Program-made: the position numbers and the translations under genes
Source of the DNA: Okapia johnstoni
Lineage: Eukaryota > Chordata > Mammalia > Artiodactyla > Giraffidae
Assembly: GCA_024291935.2 (NCBI GenBank)
Contig: CM044307.1
Span: 94,555,461 to 94,619,460 of the forward strand
Direction: 5' to 3'
DNA: 64,000 nucleotides
Notes under the pieces: generated by a model
What the model was told of the DNA's origin: nothing
The model's input: the letters and a program-made list of their open reading frames with translations, nothing else
The model's database searches: none
In this document: positions 33,687-44,741 of the stretch, in pieces
Position numbering within the stretch: the first letter of the stretch is position 1
Layout of the letters: every line of letters begins with the position of its first letter

Positions 33687-35580
33687 GTCTGATATTAATT
33701 TCTAAGTGTAGGATTTGTTCATAGTTGTTTTTAAGCAATAACTTAAATAGATTTATTTAATAGTTGCATAATTGAAATTTCCTTTCCATCTTGTTGGCTC
33801 TGTACAGATGAGCCTAAATATGCCTAATGTGAAACATTTCAAAGAATGGGAAGATAGTCAAAGAATGGGAGGATATATCAAGCATAAGTAAGCAAGTTTT
33901 ACTAGTTTATATAGCAAACTTCTTCAGCAATAGTGAAAAAGTCTGTATTTTGGGAGAGACTTATCAAGTTATCACTTGAAATTACTTTTTTATTTGATCT
34001 CCTAGCATCAGTTGAAATCAGAAGAAATACTATTAAATGATAAAATGAGAAGAAACCTGAGTTAAGATTTTAAAGAATACATAACTAAAAGGTTGGAAGA
34101 TTCTAAAAATAGTCAAATTAATCTCAGTGTGAAGGCTGAGGTGGCCATTTTTTAAAAAGCACTGATATTTAAGGCATACATAGAATAAAAATAGAAAATA
34201 AAGATAACTTCAAAAATATTTATTTTTACATTCTGAATACGTGAAAGACTGCTATAATGTAGAAGAGGATTTTGATGATTAGATATATGTTCTTGAGAAT
34301 TTTAAACAATGTAAGTTACCAAAAAAAGTCTTCTTTTCCAGGCTCCTATTATTAACCCTAGATCATCTTAACTTATTTTTGTTGGAGAAATATACTTTAA
34401 ACAAATTTTTGCCTACCTGCCATGTGTTTTAGTCCACTTTTTTTTTTTCAAATAGCATATTAAGCATAGCCTCAATTGCTAAGTCTTCCCACCTTCATTT
34501 TTGTATCTTTGTTTGAGACTGATCTTAGCAGGAGGGTAAAATACAGTGTGCTTTAATGCAGTATATTTAACATAGAGCTTCTAAAATATAGAGTTGTTCA
34601 ATAAAACTGACAGTAGCTTGAGCCAATCAGAACAAAATATCAATGGAATCTATTTAGTAATATTCAAAGCTATTTCTTTGTTTTAGAAAAGAATATACTT
34701 TCTAATTTTCTTTTGATAATGAGGGATCATGACTTCATTTTCATCCAATATTCTTTTACTGGTTGGAATGATAAATAGGGTAGCATAGGGGAGCAGTGAT
34801 ATTCAGGGAAAATGAGATACTCTAAAGAGAATAATGAGGAATTCTATGAAACTTGGCCAAATAAAAATCTGTGATTCCACATTGATGGTCACTGAGTATC
34901 TTACACCTTCATTTTTTTACCCTGTGTGAGTGGAAGCCTCTGATTCCACATTACTTTACATGTTATAACATCAAAAAGCAAACCACAAAAACTGCCTATT
35001 GAAAGCACAAGAATAAAGTTTTTATCTTGATTACTTTTTGGAACCTTAAAATTATATGAAGACAGGGATGATAGTTAATAAAGCCAAGGCCATTGGCTGG
35101 CTCTCACCTTCTTTCTTGCAAGCTTCATGCACAAGGCATGTTCTTTGTGAGAGAAATGAGAGGATCCTTTATAAAGCCTACAAAACGGACTTGTATAAAT
35201 ATTCCCTTCAAAGTGACAAATGGGAAAAATTATAAATTGATGAAAATTAATCTTTTAAACTTTAAAAACTTTAGGAGTTTATTTATTAACAACAGAAAGT
35301 CTTAGCATTATATATTTTTTTATAGATTCTTATATTCTCTGTAAAATGAAATAGTTTATTTTTGTTGGAGCTAAAATGATGAATTTGCTTTAAGAAAATT
35401 GTATTGGGATTTTGATGATTTGTATAGATATATATCCAACAATATTAACTTAGAAGTCTAGCATTTGTTCATGGCTGTATTTTGAAAATTCATTCATTCA
35501 CTGATGGTTTTATTACTAAGGTTGTAATGATTGTTTTCCCTCTGAGTTGCTCCTTTACTAACCATCTGTTCTAAAGTATA
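33687..35580. other. No recognisable gene or repeat
   Basis: 1.9 kb of AT-rich sequence. A short imperfect tandem (TCAAAGAATGGGA-type unit) lies at 33839-33875. No coding signal. Confidence 0.5.
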
Positions 35581-35790
35581 GTTGCTGTTTAGTCGCTAAT
35601 TCATGTCTGATTCTTTTGTGACCCCACGGGCTGTAGCCTGCCAAGATCTTCTGTCCATGGGATTTCCCAGGCAAGAATACTGAAGTGGGTTGCCATTTCC
35701 TTCTCCAGAGGATCTTTCCGACCCAGGGATCGAACTCGTGTCTCCTGCGTTGGCAGGATTCTTTATCGCTATGACATCTGGGGAGCCCAC
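35581..35790 (-). mobile_element. Bov-tA SINE
   Basis: Antisense copy from TTTAGTCGCTAATTCATG to CATCTGGGGAGCCC. The box-B region is GGGATCGAACTC in this orientation. No clear TSD. Confidence 0.92.
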
Positions 35791-36612
35791 AGCTAAATAA
35801 CAAAGAACAAAAAGTTAAGTTACTGAAACTTCAGAAGAATGTATTAGGGTATACTTATTCTACTGTAGTGTCTAAATGCTGCTTTTTAATTTTTTTTAGC
35901 AGCTTTAATACTTTTGGCATTTTATAGCTTTTGTGTTAGCAAACATTTATTGAGTTTCAGTTTTGTGCATTTTTTCTAGAGCTTAGTGTTTTGATAAACT
36001 TGCATACCATTAATTTTCTGCCTGTAAAAATTTCAGGATTCTGTGGGGAAAAGTGAACTATAATGTTATGATTAGACAGTGAATATTATTAGCATTTGTG
36101 TGCAGATTATATTTCTAAATACAAACAATAGCATAAGAGTAGTTTGTTTATGATTTATATTTTATTTTGTCCTTTTTTTTTTGCCTTGTATCTTGCCTCT
36201 CTATCTGCCTGTATGCCCTTTCTGAAGCATTTAAGAACAAATTGAAGAAAGATAAAATAATTCACATAAACAATTCAGCATTTAGCTTCTACAAATGTGA
36301 GCATTAACCTTACAACTGCACTACACTTCTCACATTAATGAATTTAACCTTGATATAAAATTTTAATCTAATATATAGTCTATATGCAAATATCCCTGGT
36401 TATCTGAATGTTATTCTTTTTAGCTATTTCTATTTTAATTTCAAAATCTAATCAGGGATCATACATTGTATTTCATTGTCACCTCTCTTTAATCTCCTTC
36501 AGGTCAGCAGCCCTCTGTATGGTATGAACATTTTTGTTGAGCTCAGGCTAGCTGTTTTGCAAAATGACTGTTAATTTGGATTTGTTTGTTTCCGCACAAT
36601 TAGATTCAGGTG
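35791..36612. other. Mostly unassigned; possible old L1M piece at 36400-36520
   Basis: GGGATCATACATTGTATTTC and CACCTCTCTTTAATCTCC near 36454-36500 resemble the same L1M-associated family as 29395-30680. The remainder shows nothing. Confidence 0.4.
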
Positions 36613-36623
36613 AAACATTTGGA

Positions 36624-36775
36624 GCCCACCAGGCTCCTCTGTCCATGGAATTCTCCAAGCAAGAAAACTGGAGTAGGTTGCCATTTCCTTCTCCAGGGAA
36701 TCTTCCCAACCCAGGGATTGAACCCAGGTCTCCTGCATTGCAGATTCTTTACAGTCTGAGCCACCAAGGAAGCCT
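36624..36775 (-). mobile_element. 3'-truncated Bov-tA SINE with perfect TSD
   Basis: Only the tRNA-like head and the first part of the body are present (152 bp). The usual BovB-derived 3' tail with GTCGTGTCCGACTC is absent on the left. AAACATTTGGA at 36613-36623 and 36776-36786 is an 11-bp perfect duplication flanking the truncated copy. Confidence 0.9.
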
Positions 36776-36879
36776 AAACATTTGGAAAGGAACTATGTCT
36801 TAGGGTTACAATTGAGTCTTAGGTGATATTGTTATCTTCCCAGTGTGTCACATTCAGAGCCTAATGCGCTGTTGAGATG

Positions 36880-37035
36880 CTGTGCTGGCATTCCTCATAA
36901 TTACTATAGGAGAAAGATATTATTATCCTTGCTTTATACATATTAATTGGAGAGTTACAGGAATTAAGTTACCTGCTAAAATTGGTATGTGGCATCTGGG
37001 CCTTAAATGTATATCTTCCATTGTCAAGTCCTATG
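36880..37035 (-). mobile_element. MIR SINE, antisense
   Basis: Plus strand has TATTATTATCCTTGCTTTATA, GAATTAAGTTACCTGC and TCAAGTCCTATGCT in the order of antisense MIR. Confidence 0.65.
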
Positions 37036-37559
37036 CTAATTTTTTAAGTCATAATAAAGTTGTTCCTCTCACAATTACTTTCTTTACTATTTTCAGCTAA
37101 GATCTCTTCATAATATCATTGGTGAAAGTATGTAGTTAGGTTTTGATTTGCTTTTCTATTTCATTAGTTTTGCTTTTGTTCCTAATGAATTTTGGCTAAC
37201 TTTTGGTCACAATGTGTTGATAAATGGAATTGAACATATAATGGAATAAGTAAAGTTAACATATTACTGAAACATCATTTCAGAGAATCAGTTTGGAAGA
37301 ATAATCTATTTCCTGAATAATGTACTGAGACATAATATGGGAATAGAAGAAATTAAGATCAAATCTTTGTTTAAAACCAGCATAAGGTAGAGGATGACTT
37401 GGCAATAAATGTCTCAAAAATGTGTATATTTGTGGAATAAAAAAGTGACTGTTGAAAGCAGAATGCTTTGAAGAGCAGGCATATGGTTGCATCTTTGGAA
37501 ACAAAAGCTGTGATAATGAAAATTCTATTCAGACCTAAGGAATTTGACAAAGACTTCTG
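37036..37559. other. No recognisable gene or repeat
   Basis: Unassigned AT-rich sequence; minus-strand frames of 66-74 codons at 37280-37571 have no features. Confidence 0.5.
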
Positions 37560-37571
37560 AAGTAGAGCCAT

Positions 37572-38983
37572 TTAGTTCAGTTCAGTTCAGTTCAGTCACT
37601 CAGTTGTGTCTGACCTCATGAACCGCAGCATGCCAGGCCTCCCTGTCCATCACCAACTCCTGGAGTTTACTCAAACTCGTGTCCATTAAGTCGGTGATGC
37701 CATCCAACCGTCTCTTCCTCTGTCGTCCCCTTCTCCTCCTGCCCTCAATCTTTCCCAGCATCAGGGTCTTTTCCAATGAGTCAGCTCTTCACATCAGGTG
37801 GCCAAAGTATTGGAGTTTCAGCTTCAGCATCAGTCCTTCCAAAGAACACCCAGGACTGACCTCCTTTAGGATGGACTGGTTGGATCTCCTTGCAGTCCAA
37901 GGGACTCTCAAGAGTCTTCTCCAACACCACAGTTCAAAAGCATCAATTCTTCTGCACTCAGCTTTCTTTATAGTCCAACTCTCACGTCCTTACATGACTA
38001 CTGGAAAAAACATAGCTTTGGCTAGATGGACCTTTGTTGGCAAAGCGATGTTTCTGTTTTTTAATATGCTGTCTAGGTTGGTCATAACTTTTCTTGCAAG
38101 GAGCAAGCATCTTTTAATTTCATGGCTGCAGTCACCATCTGCAGTGATTTTGGAGCCCCCAAAAATAAAGTCGGAGAAGGCAATAGCACCCCACTCCAGT
38201 ACTCTTGCCTGGAAACTCCCATGGACGGAGGAGCCTGGTAGGCTGCAGTCCATGGGGTCGTGAAGAGTCGGACACGACTGAGAGACTTCACTTTCACTTT
38301 TCACTTTCATGCATTGGGGAAGGAAATGGCAACCCACTCCAGTGTTCTTGCCTGGAGAATCCCAGGGACGGCAGAGCCTGGTGGGCTGCCGTCTATGGGG
38401 TCGCACAGAGTTGGACACGACTGAAGCGACTTAGCAGCAACAGCAGCAAAAAAAAAATAAAAGTCTGTCACTGTTTCCATCATTTCCCCGTCTATTTGTC
38501 ATGAAGTGATGGGACCAGATGCCATGATCTTAGTTTCCTGAATGTTGAGCTTTCCGCCAACATTTTCACTCTCCTCTTTCACTTTCATCAAGAGGCTCTT
38601 TAGTTCTTCACTTTTTGCCATAAAGGTGGTGTCATCTGCATATCTGAGGTTATTGGTAATTCCCCCAGCAATCTTGATTCCAGCTTGTGCTTCATCCAGC
38701 CTAGCATTTCTCATGATGTGCTCCTGCATATAAGTTAAATAAGCAGGGTGACAATATACAGCCTTGATACACTCCTTTCCCTGTTTGGAAGCAGTCTGTT
38801 GTTCCATGTCCATTTCTAACTGTTGCTTCCTGAGCTGCATACATATTTCTCAGGAGGCAGGTCAGGTGGTCTGATATTCCAGTCTCTTTCAGAATTTTCC
38901 ACAGTTTGTTGTGATCCACACAGTCAAAGGCTTTGGCATAGTCAATAATGCAGAAATAGATGTTTTTTTCTGGAACTCTTTCA
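37572..38983 (-). mobile_element. BovB LINE split by BOV-A2
   Basis: Antisense pieces 37572-38172 and 38453-38983. Left has four TTCAG units and the C-terminal region. Right has TLM/YADD (near 38635), KGVYQGCILSP (near 38750) and [11 protein letters not shown], ending 5'-truncated before motif A. TSD AAGTAGAGCCAT at 37560-37571 and 38984-38995 is perfect over 12 bp. Frameshifts separate the open pieces. Confidence 0.95.
38173..38452 (+). mobile_element. BOV-A2 inserted in BovB
   Basis: Both monomers are present with the CACTTTCACTTTTCACTTTC linker. The tail is AGCAGCAACAGCAGC followed by A-rich sequence. AAAAATAAAGTC (38161-38172) recurs with one extra A near 38453-38465, the expected TSD. 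It interrupts the BovB codons for the DFIF/G region. Confidence 0.94.
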
Positions 38984-39179
38984 AAGTAGAGCCATACATA
39001 TTAGAATTTTATGGTACAAATTTCACTTATTTTCATTATCCAGTTTAATAAAAGATCCCCTTTGCTTGAGATTGCACAAATGGAATCTCTACACGCTTCC
39101 TCATGTGATCCCCAAGATGACTGTGTCTACACTATGCACCACCTATTACCGTGTTAGAGGCAACATGGTAATATAAGTG

Positions 39180-39410
39180 TAGGAGTAAAGTATGGAGGTT
39201 TAGTTCGGTCAAACTTGAGTTAATTTGGAAACCACTTCTGTCTTTCATGTTCACTGACTCTGAAGTAGTTTTTTAACTTCCTTGGGCTTGATTCCATTCA
39301 TAAAATGGAGATCATGGTACCATTTCAAATGATTCCTGTGAGAATGAATTAAATAACGAAAGTAGCATGCATTGTGCTTGGAATAATACATGTTTTATCA
39401 AAGAAAACTA
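39180..39410 (+). mobile_element. MIR SINE, sense
   Basis: TTTTTAACTTCCTTGGGC, CATAAAATGGAGATCATGG and GTGAGAATGAATTAAATAAC follow the MIR order. Confidence 0.7.
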
Positions 39411-39504
39411 ACTCAATCCTCCTTTTCCACCAACTGCAGTGCACCTAAGTGGACTTACTGATCAGGAAAGCATTGAATTTAAAGGTTAAAATAGAGGTTT
39501 ACAT

Positions 39505-39700
39505 CTATCCCTGGGGGCACAGATGGTAAAGAATCTCCCTGCAAGGAAGGAGACCTGGGTTCCATCCCTGGATCAGGAAAATCCCCTGGAGAAGGGAACT
39601 CCAGTATACTTGCCTGGAGAATTCCATGGACAGAGGAGCCTGGCAGGCTATAGTTCATGAGGTTGCAGAGTTGGACATGACTGAGTGACTAACACTTTAT
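39505..39700 (+). mobile_element. Bov-tA SINE
   Basis: Sense copy: GGCACAGATGGTAAAGAATC head, GGTTCCATCCC box-B region, tail GGACATGACTGAGTGAC. Part of the body is deleted near 39595. Confidence 0.9.
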
Positions 39701-39707
39701 TTTTTCT

Positions 39708-39747
39708 TTTATATCTATCTACCTATCTATCTATCTATTTATCTATG
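39708..39747. repeat. (CTAT)n microsatellite
   Basis: Interrupted CTAT tetramers directly after the SINE tail. Confidence 0.9.
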
Positions 39748-39864
39748 TTGCTCTATATTTATGTCACTGTGTTTATCATCTATTTACATAATTTCTTATA
39801 ATAATGGAAACCTTTAATAATGGAAAATTCCTTCAAATGTAACCCTAATTGAAACGCTAGTATG

Positions 39865-40070
39865 CTCTATGTGCTAAGTCACTTCAGTAGTGTCTGACTC
39901 TTTGCGACCCTGTTAATGTAGCCCTCCAGGTTCTTCTGTCCATGGGATTCTACAGGTAAGAATGCTGGAACGGGTTGTCATTTCCTTCTCTGGGGATCTT
40001 CCCGATCCCAGGATTGAGCCCATATCTCTTATGTTGCCTGCATTGGCAGGCAGGTTCTTTCCCACTAGCA
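39865..40070 (-). mobile_element. Bov-tA SINE, head truncated
   Basis: GTGCTAAGTCACTTCAG to GGCAGGTTCTTTCCCACTAGC in antisense. The outermost head bases (GGGAAGCC) are missing. Confidence 0.88.
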
Positions 40071-40479
40071 AAAATGATGTACATGCTCTGATTGATAATT
40101 GCTTTTCCCAGAAACAGCTCCCAGACCTGCATGGCCCTGTGGGGGTACAGTCTGTAAATCACTGGGTTAAATGAGCCTTTATGGGTTCTGGATCCATCCC
40201 ATTTCAACAAAACTTTGCAATCTTAGTTTTCAGACTTCATCTGCTGCAGACACAACTGACACTGCATTATTTAAACAGCTCACATTTCATTGGTCCATTC
40301 ATCCCATTTTTCAATGAAGGATTAAATTTCTCCAAATGAATTCATTTCTCTCCAAATGAATATCCAAGAACGACACATGTTTGATAGTGATACAGGTATT
40401 CTATTTTTAAATAATGTCATATATATACCACAGACATAATAATTAATCGTACTATATATTTCAAATTTCTAAGTGAGTA
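40071..40479. other. No recognisable gene or repeat
   Basis: Unassigned; includes a direct CTCCAAATGAAT duplication near 40331 and 40352. Confidence 0.5.
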
Positions 40480-40670
40480 GATTTCTCAAGCCCTTAACAC
40501 AAGAAAAAAAAATTGTAACTATGTGCAGAAAAGGATGTTAACTAAACTTATTGTGGTAATCATTTTGCAATATTTACATGTATCAAATCATTATGTTCTA
40601 CACCTTAAACTGATACAATGCTATTTGTCAATTATACCACAATGAAACTGGGAAAATAATAAATAAATCA
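40480..40670 (+). mobile_element. L1 3'-end fragment, sense
   Basis: AAAAAAATTGTAACTATGTG, GGATGTTAACTAAACTTATT, TTGTGGTAATCATTTTGC and ATTATGTTCTACACC are the standard mammalian L1 3'-end phrases in order, ending AATAAATAAATC. Confidence 0.8.
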
Positions 40671-41694
40671 ATGCAGTTTTATTCTAAACCACACCCTGAT
40701 ATTTCCAAGCTGCAACTCTGAATTTATTTAAGAAGAATAATTTATAGCTTCTGGGAAGGAAGAAGATAATGCCTAGAACAAAGATGTCATTGCTTTGGCA
40801 AAACTCAAGTTTTTAAGTCCTACGATGGGAAAATTAGACTTTCTTGAGAGATAAAATTTTTTTTCTTAGAAATCTCAAAACTAAGTTTTAGTGTCAATAG
40901 ACACTCCTAAATACTAGTATCTTAATACTAGTGGTATAGAGGTATTACAATGACCTGTGGAATAGGAAAGGCATGGCTTAACTCTAAGGAGAAGTTCCTG
41001 CTGGGAAGAATCAGGAAGAGGGAAAACAGAGATCAAAGGTGAAGATACAAAGGTGGAAACACCCAGATGTCCAGTGTCTCATTTCCATGCTGTACTCTAT
41101 AAAACTTCTAGAGAAATCTTGCGTTAGTCATGGTTTCATGTCCCCTGTGGCATGGCAGAAGACTAATTTTATGGTGAGTCTAGGTTGGTGCCAATGGGCA
41201 CACTCACCCAGAGTTCTAAACTCCTCACTATGGTACAGTGAAGACAACTCAGAATTTTTGTTTTTTTCTTTCTTGGCAATGTTTTGAAAGTGTAGAGAAA
41301 GCCTGTCAATAAGAAATTTGGATTTGGATCCCAGAGGCTATTGAGTGACTGTAATTCCAACTGGAGAAAATGGCAAAGTCCATGGTTATGAAAACAAATG
41401 TTAGTATAAACAAAGAATGTCAAATGAGCCAAACTACGTACCAGATAATTGAGCAAAGGCAGACACTGGAGTTCATGGGTCACATGGAATGAAGTATCTT
41501 GCCTGGAGGTTGCCATGGAATCCACATTCCTTCCCTGATTTTGGAATGCACAAAATCCTGAAGAGAAGAGTAATAGCAAAGGGTAAGAGGAGGTTGTTGG
41601 ACAGCTCCAGAGTGACTGAATACTTTCCTCCTCATTCCTGAAATTTGAACAACGGACAGACTTAAATTGTACTGACAAATCACTCGACCAGATA
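40671..41694. other. No recognisable gene or repeat
   Basis: Contains most of a 199-codon minus-strand open frame (41768-41169) rich in Leu/Ser/Pro/Trp, with no recognisable domain. See rejected items. Confidence 0.45.
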
Positions 41695-41762
41695 GATGGG
41701 TATCCCCAACCCCAGGGCCATAGACGGGTGGGAACTGGGCTGCATAGCAGGAGGTGAGTAGT
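41695..41762 (-). mobile_element. hAT-Charlie (MER1-like) terminal fragment
   Basis: GGGTATCCCCAACCCCAGGG, then GGAACTGGGCTGCATAGC and AGGAGGTGAG correspond to the other end of the family seen at 15523-15705. Confidence 0.55.
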
Positions 41763-42485
41763 TGTCATCCATGAAGGCAGCCCCTTGTGCTAGAAAGGCT
41801 GGGGGCCGCTGATACAGATTATCCTGGAACAGGTTGGAGTAAATTGATTAGCGAAGGCAGCCTGAAGCTAAAAAATAAACCTGTATAATGTCATATATTT
41901 TTAAAGAATAGCTGAGACAAAGTGTACATTTTTGTTACAATGCTCTCATGAACTCATCTTCTTAACCTATTGCTTTGCTAACACCAGGATCACATAGTGG
42001 GTATTCTCATTTCTCAAGTAGAAAACCCACCAGTCACCAACATGGAGCCAACAAACATTGGCATGACTCACTGAATACGTCAACACCAGCCTAAAGCTGC
42101 TGGGAGATTCTTTGGCACTGTTGGGGAAAAGGGGAATTCCCATCTCTCTTTTAGGTTAGATTTGGATTAAAAAAAAGTCTTATGATAAGGTTGCTTGTTT
42201 ATAGAAGAAACTGTTCCATTAAATTTTCTTACTCAGAGCCCTGTTCATCTCTCCAGGACCCAGGCATAAATCCACAAGATGAATTTAAATGACTGCCACC
42301 ACGTTCAAAATCATTATTTCTTTCTAATAACTAAACTTTCTTTCTTTCTGGATAAAATTCATCATGCCTGCCTCTTTTTCCCAGTATGAGTTTTCTTTGG
42401 CCAAATGGGAGTGGGGGTGATGGAAAAGTCTTCAGATTTTTAGAAGTATCTTGCAAATCAGCTAGACATGGAATCTAGTAAGACT
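41763..42485. other. No recognisable gene or repeat
   Basis: Unassigned sequence, no coding signal. Confidence 0.5.
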
Positions 42486-42775
42486 TTTTTTTTTAAAAAA
42501 AAAACTTTTTATTTAATGTTGGAGTAAAGTTATTTAACAAGTGTGTTAGTTTCAGGTGCACAGCAAAATTATTCAGCTATATGTACACATGTATAAAATC
42601 TTTTCCAAGTTCTTTTTCCATTTAGATTGTTCCATGATATTGAGCAGAGTTCCCTGTGCTATACAGTGGTCCTTGTTGGTTGTCCATTTTAAATACAGCA
42701 GATTAGTTAGATTTAAGTATGGTCCCAGCTGTTTCTTTATTCCTCTCTGGTATTTGGAGTTAAGTAACAGCATTG
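42486..42775 (-). mobile_element. L1 3'-end fragment, antisense
   Basis: T/A homopolymers then GTGTGTTAGTTTCAGGTGCA, AGTTCCCTGTGCTATACAG and TGGTCCTTGTTGGTTG, the antisense L1 3'-end order. Confidence 0.8.
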
Positions 42776-42794
42776 TTACTCAATCTCTATAGGA

Positions 42795-43020
42795 AAAAGG
42801 GCATAATGGTGTATGGAGAAGAGCTCTGGACACTGAATTAGAGAACCCATATTTTTTTCATATCTTCCTAGGCAGGAACAGAATGACATTTGACAAGTCA
42901 TCCATCTCCCTGAGTCTTAGAGGTTTCACATAAAATGCATAATTATAATGTCCTGTATTCCTTATAGATTTGATAAAAATAACATGTCCACCAAGTATGA
43001 GAACACACTTCGCAAAGTGA
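42795..43020 (+). mobile_element. MIR SINE, sense
   Basis: GAGCTCTGGACACTG, TTTGACAAGTCATCCATCTC and ACATAAAATGCATAATTATA are in MIR order. Confidence 0.6.
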
Positions 43021-43854
43021 CATACACAAAAGAATATTTTTATTGCTGACCTTGGGTTACAGAAGCAGTCAGAAGTCAGTCGTGCGCAGTGCAAAGAGGT
43101 CTCTCTCAAATGATTGAAGGAGTCTAAGTCTGAAAGATGTGTGTGCCTTTAATGTTGTTCATATACCATTCACATTTTATAGGTAATTTTTTCTTCTACT
43201 TTTTAATTTTGGTTGTTTCACTTAAAGCTCTGTACATATGCCAGAATAAGTAGGAACAAAAGAAAACATTGTTGTTGTGGATTAAAACAGATAATTATTC
43301 TAAATGTGTTTTCCCTGCAATTTGAACATTCATGAGCAACAAGATGACTGAAATCCAGCTAAGCATTATGATAGCTTTTTAGAAGTAATATTACTAGACA
43401 GTATTATAGTGAGTCTTAGTTCTGCTTGGAATATGACATTTGCATGGGGTTTTTCTACTGAAATGGAATGTGTGCACATTCCAATTTTTCCCACATTAAA
43501 GAACAGAACATGCTGCCTTATTTTCACCTGCTTCACATGCCATCTATGCACATGCTGTCTATCCATAGGGCATGACATTAGATGAACTTTCCCAAGATAG
43601 GCTTAAACTTTAAAGATGCTTCTCAATTTTTTTCTCTGCTACTGTTTCTGTTCTGTAATATTTAGTAGTAAAGAAAGGGTTTTATTATAAAGTATAAAAT
43701 TCTTAACCCATCCCCCCCAAAGAGTCATCTCTCATTTTATGTCTGTAAACTGGTCAATGAGTAATAAAATTGCTGGATAGAATCAGTCTGTTCTGACCAT
43801 GTTTTGACAGCATAGTTCTACACATAGAAGGCTCACTGCTTACATTCAAAATGT
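43021..43854. other. No recognisable gene or repeat
   Basis: Unassigned sequence, no coding signal. Confidence 0.5.
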
Positions 43855-44500
43855 CATCATTGTCACTGTTGGAAGTGTGGTAGATTACATCCCCTTCCCC
43901 AGTCATTACTTCCTATGTGTTGCCCTTTGTACTGATTGGTAGCTCCTCTAACCAAGAAAGTGAAAGTGCTAGTCACTCATTTGTGTCTGACTTTTTGCAA
44001 CCCCATGCATTATCACCTGCCAAACTCCTCTGTCCATGAGATTCTCCAGGCAAGACTACTGGAGTGCATTGCCATCCCCTTCTGCAGGGAATCTAACCAA
44101 GAGGAGGAGGCTATTTCCCCTCCTCTTACATCTGGACTGGCTTTGTGACTTGCTTTTGCCAATAGAATAAAACAGAAGTGTTGTTTATTTTCAAGCCTAG
44201 TCTTCAAGAGATCTTAAGCATTTCTGCTCACTATGTTGGAGCAGCAGCCAACTAACATGAGAGGCTGAGAAGGAGAGGCTGTGTGAAGTAGAGCTGAGTT
44301 GTGTTTGCATAGACTATGCTGGACCAATCTGTTCCCAGCTGAACCATGGGCTGACCACAGTCACATGAGTGAGTCTAGTCAGGATTTATAGAGTTGAGAA
44401 GTCAAGCCACAAACTCATGATGTGCATAGAAGCTGCTATTCTAAGCCTCTACTCAGTGTGAGAGTTCATTAAGCAGCAATAGATAACTGATACAGAGGGA
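43855..44500 (+). mobile_element. ERVL-MaLR (MLT1-like) LTR split by a SINE
   Basis: Phrases GGACTGGCTTTGTGACTTGC, TTGCCAATAGAATAAAACAG and the 3' end CAGCAATAGATAACTGATAC are typical of MLT1-type LTRs. The SINE at 43957-44091 interrupts it. The left boundary is approximate and the subfamily is not assigned. Confidence 0.65.
43957..44091 (-). mobile_element. 5'-truncated Bov-tA SINE with perfect TSD
   Basis: Antisense tail and body only; the tRNA-like head is missing. TCTAACCAAG at 43947-43956 and 44092-44101 is a perfect 10-bp TSD. Confidence 0.93.
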
Positions 44501-44503
44501 CTG

Positions 44504-44731
44504 GGGCTTCCCAGGTGGCACTAATGGGAAAGAGTCCACCTGCCAGTGCAGGAGACGTAAGAGACCTGGATTAAATCCCTGGGTAGGGAAGATCCACAGG
44601 AGGAGGGCATGGCAATCCACTCCAGTATTCTTGCCTGGAGAATCCTATGGACAGAGGAGCCTGGCAGGTTACAGTCCATTAGGGTCACAAAGAGTCAGAC
44701 ATCACTGAAGTGTGTTAGCACACACCCACAT
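44504..44731 (+). mobile_element. Bov-tA SINE with TSD
   Basis: Sense copy: GGGCTTCCCAGGTGGCAC head through GTTAGCACACACCCAC. AGAGGGACTG (44494-44503) and AGAAGGACTG (44732-44741) match at 9/10. Inserted at the 3' edge of the MaLR LTR. Confidence 0.93.
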
Positions 44732-44741
44732 AGAAGGACTG

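Noticed and set aside
41169..41768. 199-codon minus-strand ORF, the longest that does not start in BovB
   Set aside because: No recognisable domain, composition looks like reverse-frame noise, and its N-terminal part overlaps a MER1-like transposon fragment.
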